A stretch of 64,000 nucleotides of DNA from Sepioteuthis lessoniana (GCA_963585895.1 OY757904.1:66990867-67054866), one strand, 5' to 3'; positions 22,346-35,089 are shown, counted from the stretch's first letter. Made by a program: numbers and translations. The notes: generated by a model not told the origin, from the sequence alone.

Positions 22346-24440
22346 AATTAATCATGAAACATGGTATAATCCAAGTGTGGCGCTCGACTTACCAATAAAC
22401 TATATAATGTTAAATAATTGATTTACTGAATGTTTTATTTGCCATGTAGTATAGAATTCGAATACCCATTAAAATTTCTGGAAAGATACCGTGGGTTGAC
22501 TAAATGTAATTGACAGCTTATGACCTTAAAGGGAAGTTGAATGCTTGGCTGTCATTGAAAGATTCTGAAATCAGGTGACTAAAATCCTAGAGGTGGAAGT
22601 TTGATTTCAAATTTAAACTAATTAGCAAAGACCAGTTGCTATGATTGGACGTAATTTACCATCTGTGATTTTGTTACGCCCGACTTACATACGGAGTGGG
22701 TAATATTTATGTGAAATGAATAATGTGTGTGCACACTAGAAAAGAAAATGATATTAGACGATTAATCAATCCTGGAAACTACGACATAGCGTAAGGAAAT
22801 AGAAGACCATCAGACGGGCAGAAATTTTAAGAAATAAACTCGAAGATTCAAAAAAAGGCAATAAGAAGTAAATTAAAATTTTTAAATTAGAAAAAGGCAA
22901 GATAATACCTGGAAGAACGCATCAATACGGACATTAAAAATGGAACATTTGATGTTGAAAGAAGAAAAAAGAAGTGGACAAATATAAACATTTGCGAGCA
23001 GATTGTGGTGGACGAACACTTTTGAAAAATCGGAACGTGCCTCTGTTTTCGGAATAATTTCTGAGAAACAAATAAGAGGGAAATAGTAAAAAGAAAAACA
23101 GTCTGATGAATGAATTTTGTAAAGGGACGAATAGAATTAGCGTAGATATTTCTTTAAGAATACAAAGTCAAGGAGATTTCCCCCCTGTGTTTCAAACTTA
23201 GGGTGCGTGCGGAAAATCGGAATGTTCGAGCCATAAGGGTTAAGTAGGTTGTGAATTAAGTCGAGATCTGATTTAGCTACAGATGTAAAATAAATATGAA
23301 TGTGTTAAAGTTGAGAAATTTTCAAACATCTAGAACTTTTGTATAGCGTAATGAGAGACTTGAAGTCATTTGGAAATCGGTAGTGTCCGAATGGGGCAAC
23401 GTGTAAATAGAAACACGAAATTTGGTTAATTACGATATTCTGAGACGAAGAAAACTGAGTTATAAACTAAATTGTATACGGACACGTCTGATGAGGGCCT
23501 GTCGTTAAGGTTTCGGATTCGGTAGAGTACTTACATAAGAGCCATCTGATTGAATGCAGATTAAATGTTCGGTCAATAAGATGATTATGAATCGAAGGAA
23601 GGCCCAAATTATGAATTGCTCTAGAGAAAATTGGTGTTGGGTAGGTGTTCGGAAATGAGAACTGAGTTAATTTACATATGGATCAGGAATAAGCATTTGC
23701 ATTAAACGTATATTTTTGTTAGTCAAAGAATAGTGTATTCAATTGTGCTGTGTCTTGTTTAGTTTAAAGGAAATTTGAAAGTAGAGTGGAATGAAGTTAA
23801 AATATATAGAAACAGGAAAGATTGTTTAGAAATGACCCGCGTTCAATGGTTCATTGGATAAATTCCTGCAGCTCAATCCATTTTTTTAATATGAAATTGG
23901 AATTATTTTTGTTTTGTATGATCATTACATAGGTGATGTAATGCGTTTGGGCAAGTGCATGTATTTTTTTAGAGTTTAAGCATATGATTTTTAGTTACAA
24001 TGCTATTCTCTCCAAGGAATAATGTGGGTTTCCATTGAGCGAAATGGATTAAGCGTTGGGTCATGAGGTAAGAAATGAGATGAATCAGGGAAACGAACTG
24101 ACTCTATGGTATTAGGAACATGCACACTCAAAACCTCATTATTTTCAAATATATTTTTTTACTATAATTATTTTTTTTTATCGTTTAACACTAATTCGCC
24201 AAATATTATAAACATCTTTTTTCATCGTTAACGTAAATATAAAGCATTTTTGGGAAGGGGCATAAATTTTATATAGATCTGGTTTTAGCAGGTAAAGATG
24301 TAGCCATTGTCTAAATGGTTAATTTAACTAAATCAAATGTCTTTTTATTTATGACCGAATAGTTGTATCTGCTAAAGTAAAATTCTGATTATTATATTAG
24401 CATAACTTATTATTTTCACTATATATGAGTAATTCACTCG
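22346..24440. other. No recognised feature
   Basis: About 2.1 kb, purine-rich around 22740-23500, free of microsatellites and with no open frame longer than about 60 codons. Nothing matches the repeat families seen here. It may be unique sequence. Confidence 0.45.
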
Positions 24441-24444
24441 AACT

Positions 24445-24925
24445 TTAACTGGCAGTTTTCACTAGAGTCTGAGTGACAGCAAGTCTCCTCAGATCATTAG
24501 GATTCTACTTAGTATTCTAGCCAATCTTAACCACGTTGTAGTTTGCATGATCTCGATCCTTTTTCTGAAATCAAATTCATTTAGTTTTTTTCAAAGACTT
24601 TTGGGGTTCACCTAAGCACAAAAACAACAATTGGTATTACTATAACTTCTGGGTTACCCAGCTGTTATTTTAAATTTTCCAACATGATCCCAGTATTTGC
24701 CAGTCATTTAGTTTTCTTTCATTTTCATTACTTGGTCAGTTGGAACTGGTCTCAATTTCTAGGGAGGGTTTTAGTTTGTACAAATACTATTTTAAGGATG
24801 GCCAAATTTTAAAATTTTGAACAATTCCCAAAGATCACTTTTTGCACTCGGTCGTTCCTAATATCATACTCCTCTTGTGTCAGTTTCCTGCATTCGCTCA
24901 TTAACGATTAACAGTTTAATATACG
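24445..24925 (-). mobile_element. REL-LINE fragment L4
   Basis: Plus strand reads 'ttcactagagtctgagtgacagcaagtctc' and 'cagtatttgccag', the reverse complement of the REL-LINE C-terminal coding region and 3' end. It continues to 'cctgcattcgctcattaacgatt', close to where L3 breaks. Decayed, with many indels. Confidence 0.65.
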
Positions 24926-24984
24926 TCTTAACTTAAACTACACTTGCTATTCTGTTACGTCATATCAATTCTTGTCTGGATACA

Positions 24985-25410
24985 ACTTTGGCCAAGTACG
25001 TTCGAACTTTAGAGAAAATGGAGTCCCACTTTCATCACCATCGCTACCAACTCCACTCTTAACGTGAGTAGTATCACCAGATAGAGTCCTACCTATCAAT
25101 TTATAGAACTAAACTGTATACTTATGCTAAACTTATTTGTTTGAAATAGAACTGTTTTGACATTTACCCTGAGTTCTGATGCTAAACTGAATTGTTTAAA
25201 ACAGAACTGTTCGTAAATTTAGCTGTGTGTAAATGTACTTAAGCTAAACGGCTAACCTGGCTTGATAGAAATAGAACTGTTTTTAATATCTAATATGTCG
25301 AAATTATGTTAAACTTAATTGCTTGAAATAGAACTGTTTATATGATTAAAAAAAGATTTTGCATTAAATAATCCAATATAGTTGATATGCCATAAAACCA
25401 AACTAAAACT
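24985..25410 (-). repeat. Composite repeat, copy C
   Basis: Minus-oriented copy of the composite repeat. From right to left: GTTGATATGCCATAAAACC (25381-25399), 'attaaataatcc', then tandem units with 'cttgaaatagaactgtt' three times and 'atgctaaac', then 'tagagtcctacctatc' and the tail with 'ccatcgctaccaactcc'. Units here are about 60-75 bp. Confidence 0.65.
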
Positions 25411-25905
25411 AAACTAAAGTCTTATGCATTAATTTAAATAGGAAGGGGCGGGACAACTAGAAAAAGGATTTACGAAAAAGAAGAACTTTACTGAAGGGAA
25501 GAGGAAGAATTAGCGGGAAAAAGTTAAAGGCCTATCAGAACGTGGCGGTTACATTTTAAATTGATCTTATAAAAGAAATGATTTGTTCTTCCAGTACCTC
25601 TTTACATAAATATTTTTGAATCGACTTGATGTTTGTCATTTCAATGTCCGTTCCCCAAATGTAGTGGTAGCTGGGATTGAAGTGAATTCTTAAAAATATG
25701 GCACCTTTTTGAATTCATTCTACTGATATGTAAAATGACTCATTTGAAGACCTGAATGATCAATTATAAAATATGGAGCCGTTTTCAATTTATCTCATAC
25801 AGATGATGCATAGGAAGACTTGTACAGATCCTTTATAAAACAGTATAAGCAGTAGTGAAGAGTATATCTAATCTAATCAATATTTAAAAGAGGAAAGGAT
25901 GCAAG

Positions 25906-25966
<61 letters not shown>

Positions 25967-25974
25967 TGGTAATC

Positions 25975-26022
<48 letters not shown>

Positions 26023-26700
26023 GACACAAGTCGTAGTTGTTCAATTCTGATATTTTTATTTATACGAGACGAATCATTGAGAATAATTTTGAAATTTCCA
26101 TTTGTAATTGTTTCTTATTTATTTGCTTGAAATGAAAATTTTGAATATTGACGCAATGCTTTTAAGCTGATTATAATTGTTGGAAAATCCTTCAGGGATT
26201 TAACTTATAAGTTAGGCTGTAATTAAAATATTACCTTTATCAAATTTGCCTCTATATTAGAACAAAAATCTTCCATATAATTACAGTAAACTAACAGTTT
26301 GGAGGAGTTGTAGGTTATTTATTGATTAGGTCTTAAAGAATTAAGCGAAGTCCATACTGAATTGACAGTAAAACTGCCTTTTGTAGAGAAAACAGGGAAG
26401 TAAAAAGAAAATACTAATAATGAAAATATGAGTTCTCGGTTGAAGGTCACACCATAATCTTTCTTTCTCAATTACTTTCCCTCTAAAACATATACGCACA
26501 TACACACATGCTCTTTCTATCTATCTGTCTATCCTTTTTCTCTGTCTTTGTCTCTCTGTCTGTCTCTTTCTCTCTCTTCAATCTTATGACAATAGCATCG
26601 ACACAGTGTGAAGAAGCTAATTATAACAGCCAACTTCATATTATCTAAACTAAATAGCCATCATTGGAATTTAAGGTAGATTCTATCCTACCCGAGATAG
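25411..26700. other. No gene; microsatellite block inside
   Basis: AT-rich. Contains the palindromic microsatellite described separately and a pyrimidine-rich run at 26515-26580. Nothing else recognised. Confidence 0.45.
25904..26022. repeat. (CA)n(TA)n ... (TA)n(TG)n palindromic microsatellite
   Basis: CA then TA runs, a 14-bp spacer (CATGGTAATCCTAA), then TA then TG runs. The two halves are reverse complements, so the block can form a hairpin or cruciform with arms of about 45 bp. Confidence 0.9.
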
Positions 26701-26709
26701 AATACAATC

Positions 26710-26945
26710 GCTTCTTTCTTTCATGGCATATCAAATTTCTAGGGTTATTTAATAACAAAGCCATCCTTATTGAAGAACACTCGTAAGACCATTTAACTAA
26801 TATCTTGAAGGACAAATGGTTCTTATATTATCTCCAGTGTATTAGTCTGAAAGTGAACATAATAACGTATCTGGGGTTCGAACTCACTTGGATCGAAGCT
26901 GCAGTCCAGTACTTTAGCCCTTGACCAATGCTGACTCCCGTCAAC
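26710..26945 (-). mobile_element. SINE-2 copy
   Basis: On the minus strand: box A TGGTCAAGGGCTAAAGT, box B AGTTCGAACCCC, 'gttcactttcagactaatac', 'gtgttcttcaataaggatgg', 'ctttgttattaaataacc', and the tail GATATGCCATGAAAG. The best-preserved tRNA-like head of this family in the window. Confidence 0.7.
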
Positions 26946-26954
26946 TTTGGTTTA

Positions 26955-27190
26955 GTTTGGTTTCTTTGTTTAAATACTTATTCATCTTCGTGTATTATTT
27001 AATGCTAAATATACAATTGTAGAAGAACAGTAATGTTACTATTTAAGCCATTATTGGGGGATAAGGGGTTTCATATTTCTCGCCTCCAGGTATTTGCCTG
27101 AAAATAAACTTATACGCGTGATTGGGGTTCAAACTCGGTAATTGCGATATCAAAATCTAGGAAAATAACAACTACGCCGCAGACGCACCG
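26955..27190 (-). mobile_element. SINE-2 copy
   Basis: Adjacent to and in the same orientation as the previous copy. Minus strand shows box B GAGTTTGAACCCCAATC, 'ttttcaggcaaatacctgg', 'ctgttcttctacaattg' and the tail region near 'aaacaaagaaacc'. Confidence 0.6.
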
Positions 27191-28714
27191 TTTGCCCAGA
27201 GAACTTTGATGGAATTCACTGTAAGTCAACGAGGAAAGGAGATTTGGTTGTTGCTTATTTGGTTTTCGTATGGTTAGTATTTCGGTTTAGTGTATCTGAC
27301 TCCATTGTTCTCTTTCTCTTTACTCCATTCATACATTGGCGTCCTCTTGTATCTGTAGAAGGCTGCACAATAATTACTGAAAGAAGAAAAGAGACAAAGA
27401 TACTTTCCAATTGTCAACTTTATTTTCTGGTTTCATAGAGCTACTCTGTAGCACGGAAAGCTATTCCTCGATTCACTAGAAAAACGATAGTATCTCCCAA
27501 AGAAGGCGTTGAAATGTACAAGTTGTTTTCAGTGGGTGATATATCGGTGTTTATGGTAGTGGATTATATGTTATGTGGGTGTTTTAAATATATGCAGCTG
27601 CTAAAAAAGATACTGTCTTACGCCAAGAACGTGATGTGAGCGGACACGAGTGCTGCACACATGCAGCCGAATGAAAGCAAGTCCGTCTGTTATCAAAGGT
27701 AACGGTGAATTGAAAGTGGCATTAGATCTTGTTTTTTTTTTGGGTTTCTACTTCCTGTCTAAACTTTTTGGGAACCGCTACTTTTTAAATCTATTTTATC
27801 CAATTTTTATTTTCATTAATCTCCACAAGTCCCTACTTCACATTAATCATCGTGTATTTTAGAGCAATGGTCTATTGGTCTTCAGAAATTCATAGTGTGT
27901 CTGGAAAAAATGGGCGGGATATATCAACGACTACTATTTAACAATCCTGATCCATGACAAAATAATTTCATCGTCTAACCTCAAGATGCCGATGGCCAGT
28001 AGTCAACAGATTTAAAATCCAGGATTCATCCAGCTCATTTTCAAATTTAATAAAATTCTCTCTTTCTATTTGTTTTTTGTCTACAATAAAAGAAAATTAA
28101 TAAACATCTCAACGTGGATATGTTGGCAGCATTTTTCAAACGTGAAACTTTTAAATCCAGGTTTAGTCAAAAAGCAGTGTTCGGATCGGAGAAAGCATGT
28201 CATTTTTAGTTAAAATTCAGTAAAAATTGCTTATAATAACTGACATGTAACAGATTCCTTTCGCACCTGCCATGTCAAAGAAACCATCCAATGCTACTTA
28301 ACTTCCTAATTGGTAGGAACCGATGCTTTAAAAGTGACATCATTCTCAAAGAAAAATTACGGAGAATAACCTGACAAAGGCTACAAATATGGAACATACA
28401 GTTGATAATCGAATACTTTGGAACTAGTCTGCTTACCTGACTGTAAACCATTATAGCAGACTTTAATCATGACTTCCTCACATGGAAGATTAAGGAAACG
28501 GATTTCCGAACATCGATTCTCGGCTCTATGTTAGAGTAAGTGCAGTTTGCTAAGGAGAGCAAATTGCTACATATCCAGCATAGATAAATACTGATACGAT
28601 CTTTACCATTTATAACTATATTAATATTCTCAAATGTTTAAAAAATACTTTTACTTCTGCATTTCGTGAGGAGACATATAACTGCGTTAAAATGAACATA
28701 CGGATATGTAACGT
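27191..28714. other. No recognised feature
   Basis: AT-rich stretch with short unrelated open frames on the plus strand (27244-27438, 27650-27862). These are hydrophobic by composition only and show no domain. No repeat assigned. Confidence 0.4.
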
Positions 28715-28724
28715 GTAAGTAAAG

Positions 28725-28960
28725 TCGGCCACCATAGTCGAAGGTGACCCGAAGGCTCCCTTTTCAATTGCTACTACTCCGAGGTGTAGGAAAGGGTGCT
28801 ACACCTTTCCCTGTGGCTCCACTTTACCCTTGAGCCATACCTTATAATGCTGATGGTCAAGTATGTACCTTTTTTTGAGTCTTTGGTATGATTTGACCTG
28901 GGATTGAACACCGGTCTCCGGGCAATTAACGAACACTCAAACCGCTAGGCCAATGAAAAA
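28725..28960 (-). mobile_element. tRNA-derived SINE-3, complete with target duplication
   Basis: A 236-bp minus-strand SINE flanked by GTAAGTAAAG (28715-28724 and 28961-28970). On the minus strand it begins with TGGCCTAGCGGTTTGAGTG (box A), followed by GGTGTTCAATCCCAGG (box B). Its body contains 'ggtgtagcaccctttcctac', then 'ggtcaccttcgactatgg'. The only copy of this family in the window. Sharp ends and a perfect duplication suggest a fairly young insertion. Confidence 0.85.
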
Positions 28961-29065
28961 GTAAGTAAAGCGCAGACTGCTATTAACACGTTAAACATAA
29001 GGAAAACTGATTTCTTTCATTAGAAAGATAGGATCATTCAGGTACTATTTTATAGTTTCAAACCT

Positions 29066-29365
29066 GAAAGCAGTACCCTAAAAGACAGCAGCTGTACAGC
29101 TATTTAACTCCCATCTCTCAAAAGATCCGAGCAAGACAAACGAGACAATCTTTGCCATGCTACAGAAGTAAGGACACAATCATAAGTGACCTACGTACTT
29201 GGACTCTTACGTGTTGAATATACTAGTATTGAGCGTCCTTCAAAAGCATATATTTATCAATCTTGTTCCGGCATTGGATATCGTCTAATGGACTTACGAG
29301 CAGCGATGACCGTTAAGGTCAGGGGGATCCACGCAGTCGGCCGGGTTTGATGATCATGGCTATTT
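29066..29365 (+). mobile_element. Old RTE-like LINE fragment R6
   Basis: Broken plus-strand frames match the RTE-like C-terminus in order: 'KQYPKRQQLYSYLTPIS', 'TRQSLPCYRSKDTIISDL', then 'MTVKVRGIHAVGRV' running into GATGATCATGG. As in R1-R4, coding sequence extends to the very end. Strongly decayed, 5' truncated. Confidence 0.6.
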
Positions 29366-29785
29366 ATTCAATATGTCATTGCCCTGCAGTTCATAACTCG
29401 TAAAATCCAGATATTATTTGCAAACACGGATTCTTACAATTGTCATTGCTAGAAAATAATCTTCGTTTGAACTCTGAAACCGACTCTCAGTACTGTGCAA
29501 GGGGAGGTGCTGCTTGCAACTTACAACAATTTTACCTTTTACTAAATTCTCCGTTTACTATACATAAAGTATCCATACTTTAAAAAGTGTTAAAATACTC
29601 ATTTAGTTTAGCTTTTACAAAAATGAGAATTTTAATGTTGAAACTAGAACGCGTGATATATTCAACTTTGCCTGATTTAAAATGCCTAAGGACACGCAAT
29701 CATATTCACTTTCTCTTGCAAAAGGTATGAACTTCATTTTGTCCTAATCTATGGATTAAAAACGACCGCTAATCTTCTTTTACAG
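29366..29785. other. No recognised feature
   Basis: AT-rich; nothing recognised before the SINE cluster. Confidence 0.4.
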
Positions 29786-30028
29786 GAGGTGCCCGTGGTG
29801 TAATGGTTATCGTCGTAGGAAATCGCGACACGAATTCAAATCCTGGACGTGACTGATTGCATTTCACATAACACTAATACCCTTGGAAAAGGTATGAATC
29901 CAAATATTCTCCCTCCAGCTATGGGTAAATAGTAAGGCAACAAGTCAAGGAGAAGGAAAACTCTGAATTCAAACCTGTTAAAACTCCGCTTAAAAATTGA
30001 CATTGTGTCATATCCTGCCCGAGTGGAA
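29786..30028 (+). mobile_element. SINE-1 copy (1 of 3 in a cluster)
   Basis: Starts GGAGGTGCCCGTGGTGTAAT (box A), box B ATTCAAATCCTGG, body and 3' end 'atcctgcccgagtggaa'. It has a 15-20 bp deletion in the body where other copies carry 'ctaggttcttcagcc'. Confidence 0.85.
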
Positions 30029-30030
30029 TT

Positions 30031-30222
30031 TGGGAGGTGTCCGTGGTGTAATGGTTATCGTCGTAGGAATTGGACACAGCGACACGAGTTCAAATCCTAG
30101 ACCAGGCTGCTTGCAATTCACTTACCACTAATACCTGCTAATACCTGAATTCAAACCTGTTAAACTCCGCTTAAAAATTGACCATGTGTCATATCCTGCC
30201 CGAGCGGAAGGGTTGGTAAATA
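30031..30222 (+). mobile_element. SINE-1 copy (2 of 3), internally deleted
   Basis: Box A GGTGTCCGTGGTGTAATGG and box B GAGTTCAAATCCTAG are intact. The body jumps from 'accactaatacctgctaatacc' directly to 'tgaattcaaacctgttaaac', losing about 110 bp. Confidence 0.85.
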
Positions 30223-30412
30223 GTACCACTAATACCCTTGGGAAAGGTATTAATCCAATGATTCTCCCTCCAGCTTTGGGTTAATAGTAGGGCAGACAAG
30301 GTTCTTCAACCTCGGTGAGGCAACTAGTTTAGGAGAAGGAAAACTCAGAATTAAAACCTGTTAAACTCCGCTTAAAAAATGACCTCGTGTTATATCCTGC
30401 CCGAGGGTAAAT
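30223..30412 (+). mobile_element. SINE-1 copy (3 of 3), lacking the tRNA head
   Basis: Begins directly in the body at 'ccactaatacccttgggaaa' and runs to 'atcctgcccgagggtaaata'. It has no box A or B, so it cannot be transcribed by Pol III on its own. The body start matches that of copy 2, which suggests template switching or recombination formed the joined pair. Confidence 0.8.
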
Positions 30413-31490
30413 ATAGCTAATGTTCTTTTACAGGCATAGATTTCGAATGAAATAACCTTTGAATGTTCGTAACAAAGAAATCAGAAAAAGAACTGACCAT
30501 AAAATACAGACAATAATCATTATTTGTTAATTAATTGCCATATACATTTAGATAACTATGTTCATTTTTATTGTTTTTGATGCTTATTGATATTAGTTAA
30601 TACATATATGAATATATTTTTTTATTGCTGATGAAATATGCTTATTAAACATATGTATATGCATATCAAACAGGATTAAAATATTTAAAATCAACCAGAA
30701 GATTAATTTCTTCCTGATAAAAATTTGACGAGTTATAGTTACCCATAATTCCTTCAACTACTGTAATTGCCGCAGCATGAATTTCAGCTGTCAAGAAGGA
30801 TCAAAAGGTCAACAATTTAATCAGAAACATAGCAGCGTAGTTAAATTATTCAACATTATTCATTTATACGGAAATTTCCCGTGCCTAAAATAATGACCTA
30901 TACGAGTCAGCTGAAAGTAGCGAGCACGTTTACAGTTTGACAAGAATGGAAACATTTTCCCGTTGTGAGCCAATATCTATAAAGGTTACAATGCACTTCC
31001 GTAACACTGGTTATATTTCTGGGACAATGTGTCTCTTCTAGAGTCGACTAATGGAAACTTTGCTTGGTTAAATCTCGAAGCAAATTAGCCAATCGATATT
31101 ACAAGACGTCTGTGAAGCATGTAATAAGGCCGTATCGATTACATTCTTTCATTAAAACAATACGATCCATCTCATTGTCGAAAGAATTTACTTAAGCGTG
31201 AGCCGGTTAACTTCTGTCTTGTTTGATTGCTTGCCGGTCTACTGGCTCATAACGTGAGAGAGTGAGAGTAACAGAAAGAGAGAGAATGAGAGAGAAAAAG
31301 AGAGAGAGAGAATGTCTGAGAGACAAACAGACAAATAGACAGACAGAGAGATATATTCTAAAAAGAATACAAGAAACTGTTTGGATAAAATTTAACACTA
31401 AATCCAAGAGGTTATAGACTGAGCTAAAAGCAATAAAGTTTATAGTTTGACCACAAGCATATTTTTGACCCGTTAAAAATTTCACTGATT
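30413..31490. other. No recognised feature; GA-rich run
   Basis: AT-rich with an interrupted GA run at 31255-31350. The minus-strand open frame across the GA run is translated repeat. Confidence 0.45.
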
Positions 31491-31494
31491 AATA

Positions 31495-31700
31495 AGGTTT
31501 GGTTTATTTGATTAAAGCAAATCAAACATCGTGTATTTAATACTAAGGCATAGTGAATAGAAGAGCAGCACTGGTACTATTTAAGCAATACCTGGGGTGG
31601 GGATAAAAGAGGTACATATATTTCGCAGGAGATTTAGTGCGAACGTAAATGCAACAGCATGTCTGGAATTTGAACAAACTTTTCTTTGATGCTGATGTCT
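31495..31700 (-). mobile_element. Decayed SINE-2 copy
   Basis: Minus strand: 'tttgttcaaattccagac' (box-B region), 'gttcgcactaaatctcc', 'aaatagtaccagtgctgctc' and the tail side 'taatcaaataaaccaaac'. Strongly diverged. Confidence 0.45.
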
Positions 31701-31808
31701 ATGACATTAACGATTACGAAACCTTGTTTCATGAACTCTACTTCGTTTAAAAAGTGTTAACTTCAAATAATTATTTTACAAACTAAATATATATTTCTGT
31801 GTGTGGTC

Positions 31809-31814
<6 letters not shown>

Positions 31815-31860
<46 letters not shown>
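31815..31860. repeat. (TA)n at left edge of RTE copy R3
   Basis: Pure TA run directly adjoining the end of the inverted half of R3; probably target sequence. Confidence 0.9.
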
Positions 31861-31862
<2 letters not shown>

Positions 31863-32692
31863 TTATTGCCGCTACGGTTTCTTTAGGTATGCCGTACGCT
31901 AGTAGGATTTGTTCCATCTTTCCTCTGTGAATGGAGTCGAAAGCCTTGGTAAAGTCGACAAATATTAATGTCGCTTGTAGGTTCTTTGCCCGTACACCTT
32001 CAAGGATTCTGCGGATGGTTAATATTTGTGAGGTCGTAGATCTATTTCTTCGGAAGCCATTTTGGTTTTTTCTAAGTATGTTGTCGATTTTGGGTTCTAT
32101 TCTGTTTCGTAGTAGGGCATTGTAGATTTTGGCAGCTATGGATGTAAGTGTTATGCCTCGGTAGTTTTTGGCTAATCCGAGGTCCCCCTTTTTAGGGAAG
32201 GGGAGTATGCATCCCTTCGTCCATCTATCTATCGGATTTTGATTGTATACTGCGTTGCAGTGTCGGAGCAGTATGTCGTCGAATTGTCTGGTCTTCCATA
32301 CTTCCGGGGGAATTTCGTCCAGTCCTGCAGCTTTTCTATTTTTAATTTTTCTGAGAACCGAGTCGAGTTCTTCTTGTGTGAACGGTCCAAGTTTAATGTC
32401 TAATTGTTTGCTAATTATTCTGGTGATTGGTTCAGGCGTTATTTTTGGTGGGTTTCCAAGTAAGTTTTCGAAGTGCTGTTTCCACAGTTTTATTCTTTCT
32501 TGTTGGTTTGCTGCTTTAAGTTTTGCTTTGGCCGTGTTCTTTCTTCTGCTCACTTCGTTTATTGTTTGCCAGGCAATTCTAGATTGTCTATCTTCCACCG
32601 AGTCTCTAATCTTATCTATCTGATTTTGAATGTATTCTGTCTGTTCCTTTATATATATGCCTGTTAATTGATATTGTGCCGTTTTTAGTTTT
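31861..32692 (-). pseudogene. RTE-like LINE R3, inverted 5' half: reverse transcriptase N-terminal half
   Basis: About 275 uninterrupted codons on the minus strand. They cover a linker ('QNQIDKIRDSVEDRQSRIAW', 'LWKQHFENLLG') and reverse-transcriptase blocks: 'KNRKAAGLDEIPPEVW', 'WTKGCILPFPKKGDLGLAKN', 'YRGITLTSIAAKIYN', 'QNGFRRNRSTTSQIL' and 'ATLIFVDFTKAFDSIHRG', which holds the first catalytic aspartate. The frame breaks off at 'IPKETVAAI' against (TA)n at 31860. The next residues of the enzyme are found on the opposite strand starting at 32693. The apurinic endonuclease domain expected upstream is absent. The open frame implies a recent insertion. Confidence 0.9.
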
Positions 32693-33676
32693 AGAAACAC
32701 TAAAGTAAAAGTACGATCACCAGATGGAGACACAGAATACTTCGACATAGTAGCAGGAGTACTACAAGGAGACACGCTGGCTCCGTATCTCTTTATCATT
32801 TGTCTAGACTACGTACTTAGAACATCGATTGACAAAATCAAAGAGAATGGCTTCGAACTGACGAAGAAAAGAAGCAGAAGATACCCCGCAACAACAATTA
32901 CCGACGCCGACTACGCCGATGACATAGCGATACTGGCAAATACACCTGACCAAGCCGAAACACTTCTGCATAGTTTGGAACGAACAGCAGCAAGCATAGG
33001 CCTCCATGTTAATGCACATAAAACGGAATATATGTGCTATAACCAAACGGGGGACATCTCCACTCTAGAAGGAACCCCTCTTAAACTAGTAGACAAATTC
33101 ACGTACCTAGGAAGCAGCGTCGAATCAACCGAAAACGACATCGAAACGAGGTTAACGAAAGCATGGACAGCTATCAATAGGCTATCGACTATATGGAAAT
33201 CAGACCTAACCGATAAAATGAAACGCAGTTTCTTCCAGGCAGCGGTCACATCGATACTGCTATATGGATGCACTACATGGACGCTAACAAAACGGCTCGA
33301 GAAGAAACTAGATGGCAATTACACAAGAATGCTGCGTGCAATCCTCAACAAGTCCTGGCGGCAACACCCAACAAGACACCAATTGTACGGCCACCTGCCC
33401 CCTATCACGAAAACTATTCAAGTTAGGCGAACCAGACATGCAGGACATTGCTGGAGAAGCAGAGATGAACTCATAAGAGATGTACTCTTATGGATCCCCA
33501 CACACGGCCGCGCAAAAGCAGGACGACCAGCACGAACGTACATTCAGCAGCTATGTGAGGATACAGGTTGTTGTCCTGAAGACCTACCTAGGGCGATGAA
33601 CGATAGGGAGGAGTGGCGAAAGAGGGTCAGGGATATCCGTGCTGCCAGCACGATATGATGATGATGATGATGATGA

Positions 33677-33677
<1 letters not shown>
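32693..33677 (+). pseudogene. RTE-like LINE R3, sense 3' half: YADD box and C-terminus
   Basis: About 320 codons on the plus strand continuing the enzyme: 'NTKVKVRSPDGDTEYFDI', 'GVLQGDTLAPYLFIICLDYV', 'TDADYADDIAILANT' (YADD active site near 32910), 'NAHKTEYMCYNQ', 'FTYLGSSVEST', 'DGNYTRML', 'HAGHCWRSRDELI' and 'NDREEWRKRVRDIRAA'. The TGA at 33656-33658 is the first unit of the (TGA)n tail, so there is effectively no 3' UTR. The half is open throughout. Fed by a promoter it could not make the whole enzyme, because the other half is inverted. Confidence 0.9.
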
Positions 33678-33866
<189 letters not shown>

Positions 33867-34834
33867 AGAGTCTAAAAATAGGATTTGTTATTAAATAAAC
33901 TTCAAACATGAATATGCCATAAAAAACCGAACCAACCAACCAAGTTAAAAGAAAGTGTTATCTCACCTCGTCAAGTCAACTAAATTACCAAAATATTTAT
34001 ATAATTGTAAAAGTACATTTTTCCCATTAAACCTTTAAGTTTAACTAATTAAAGTCAACAGACAAAAGAAACTTTCCAGATCCATTAAGGGTCCTTCGTT
34101 GACTCATCAATTTCCAGTGTTCATCATTAACAGACAGTGATAAGGCTAAATTTGAAATACACAATAGCCACCACTCACATGATATTTTTAGTAATTTTAG
34201 GATTTATTTTTCCTTGGTGGCTGTTTCATTTTCCTGGGTATTTTTATGCTTGAGTTTGTTTATGACTTACATAAGAAATATTAAAAGAAACAAACTTACA
34301 AATATAATGGACGAAAATAATTTATAACTACTGAATATTTCTTGCACAAAGCAAAAAATGGCAGTATCGCGTAGGAGCAGAAGTAAAGACAAAGAAAAAA
34401 AAACTACAAACAAAAAAAAAAGTAACAAGAAAAAACTTTCTACAGTTACAAAATTCATAAACAAATTTGTAATAAATTTGCCCTAGGATTCAAAGTAAGA
34501 CCGACAAACTGCATTAAACAGTTTCACAAGGAAAGACTAATTACAACATCGATAGATTTTTAAATATATTTTTACAAGAAGAAAAATCTTTCAATAATAG
34601 TAAAGAAATATATACTAAAGAAGAAGAAATGCACATGATAAACATGGATGATCTAACGATAGCAGAGTAAGTCTAAATCTTAAAGTAAAAACATCACACT
34701 TACCTTCAAGTAAAATCTGTAACATAAAGTTTTATTTGGATCACACAATTGTCTAAAGAAAATAAGATTAATAGTGGTATTATAGATGTGAGGAATTAGC
34801 CACATGTCATGATGTTTATTCAGGTAAGATACAA
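33867..34834. other. No gene; isolated SINE-2 tail word
   Basis: 'gaatatgccataaaaaaccg' at 33908-33927 is a SINE-2-type tail. The rest is AT-rich and unassigned. Confidence 0.4.
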
Positions 34835-34888
<54 letters not shown>

Positions 34889-35004
34889 TGCAACTTCGAG
34901 AAAAGCATGTAAAAAGTCATTTGACGAGGGAGAGTATTGTAATATTCTCCGCCAAAATAAATTTATAATAACGACTTAAACAAGTATGAGTTTCCATCCG
35001 ATTG

Positions 35005-35089
<85 letters not shown>

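Noticed and set aside
27244-27862. Small membrane protein genes
   Set aside because: Hydrophobicity follows from T-rich codons; no start context, domain or repeat of the pattern supports a gene.
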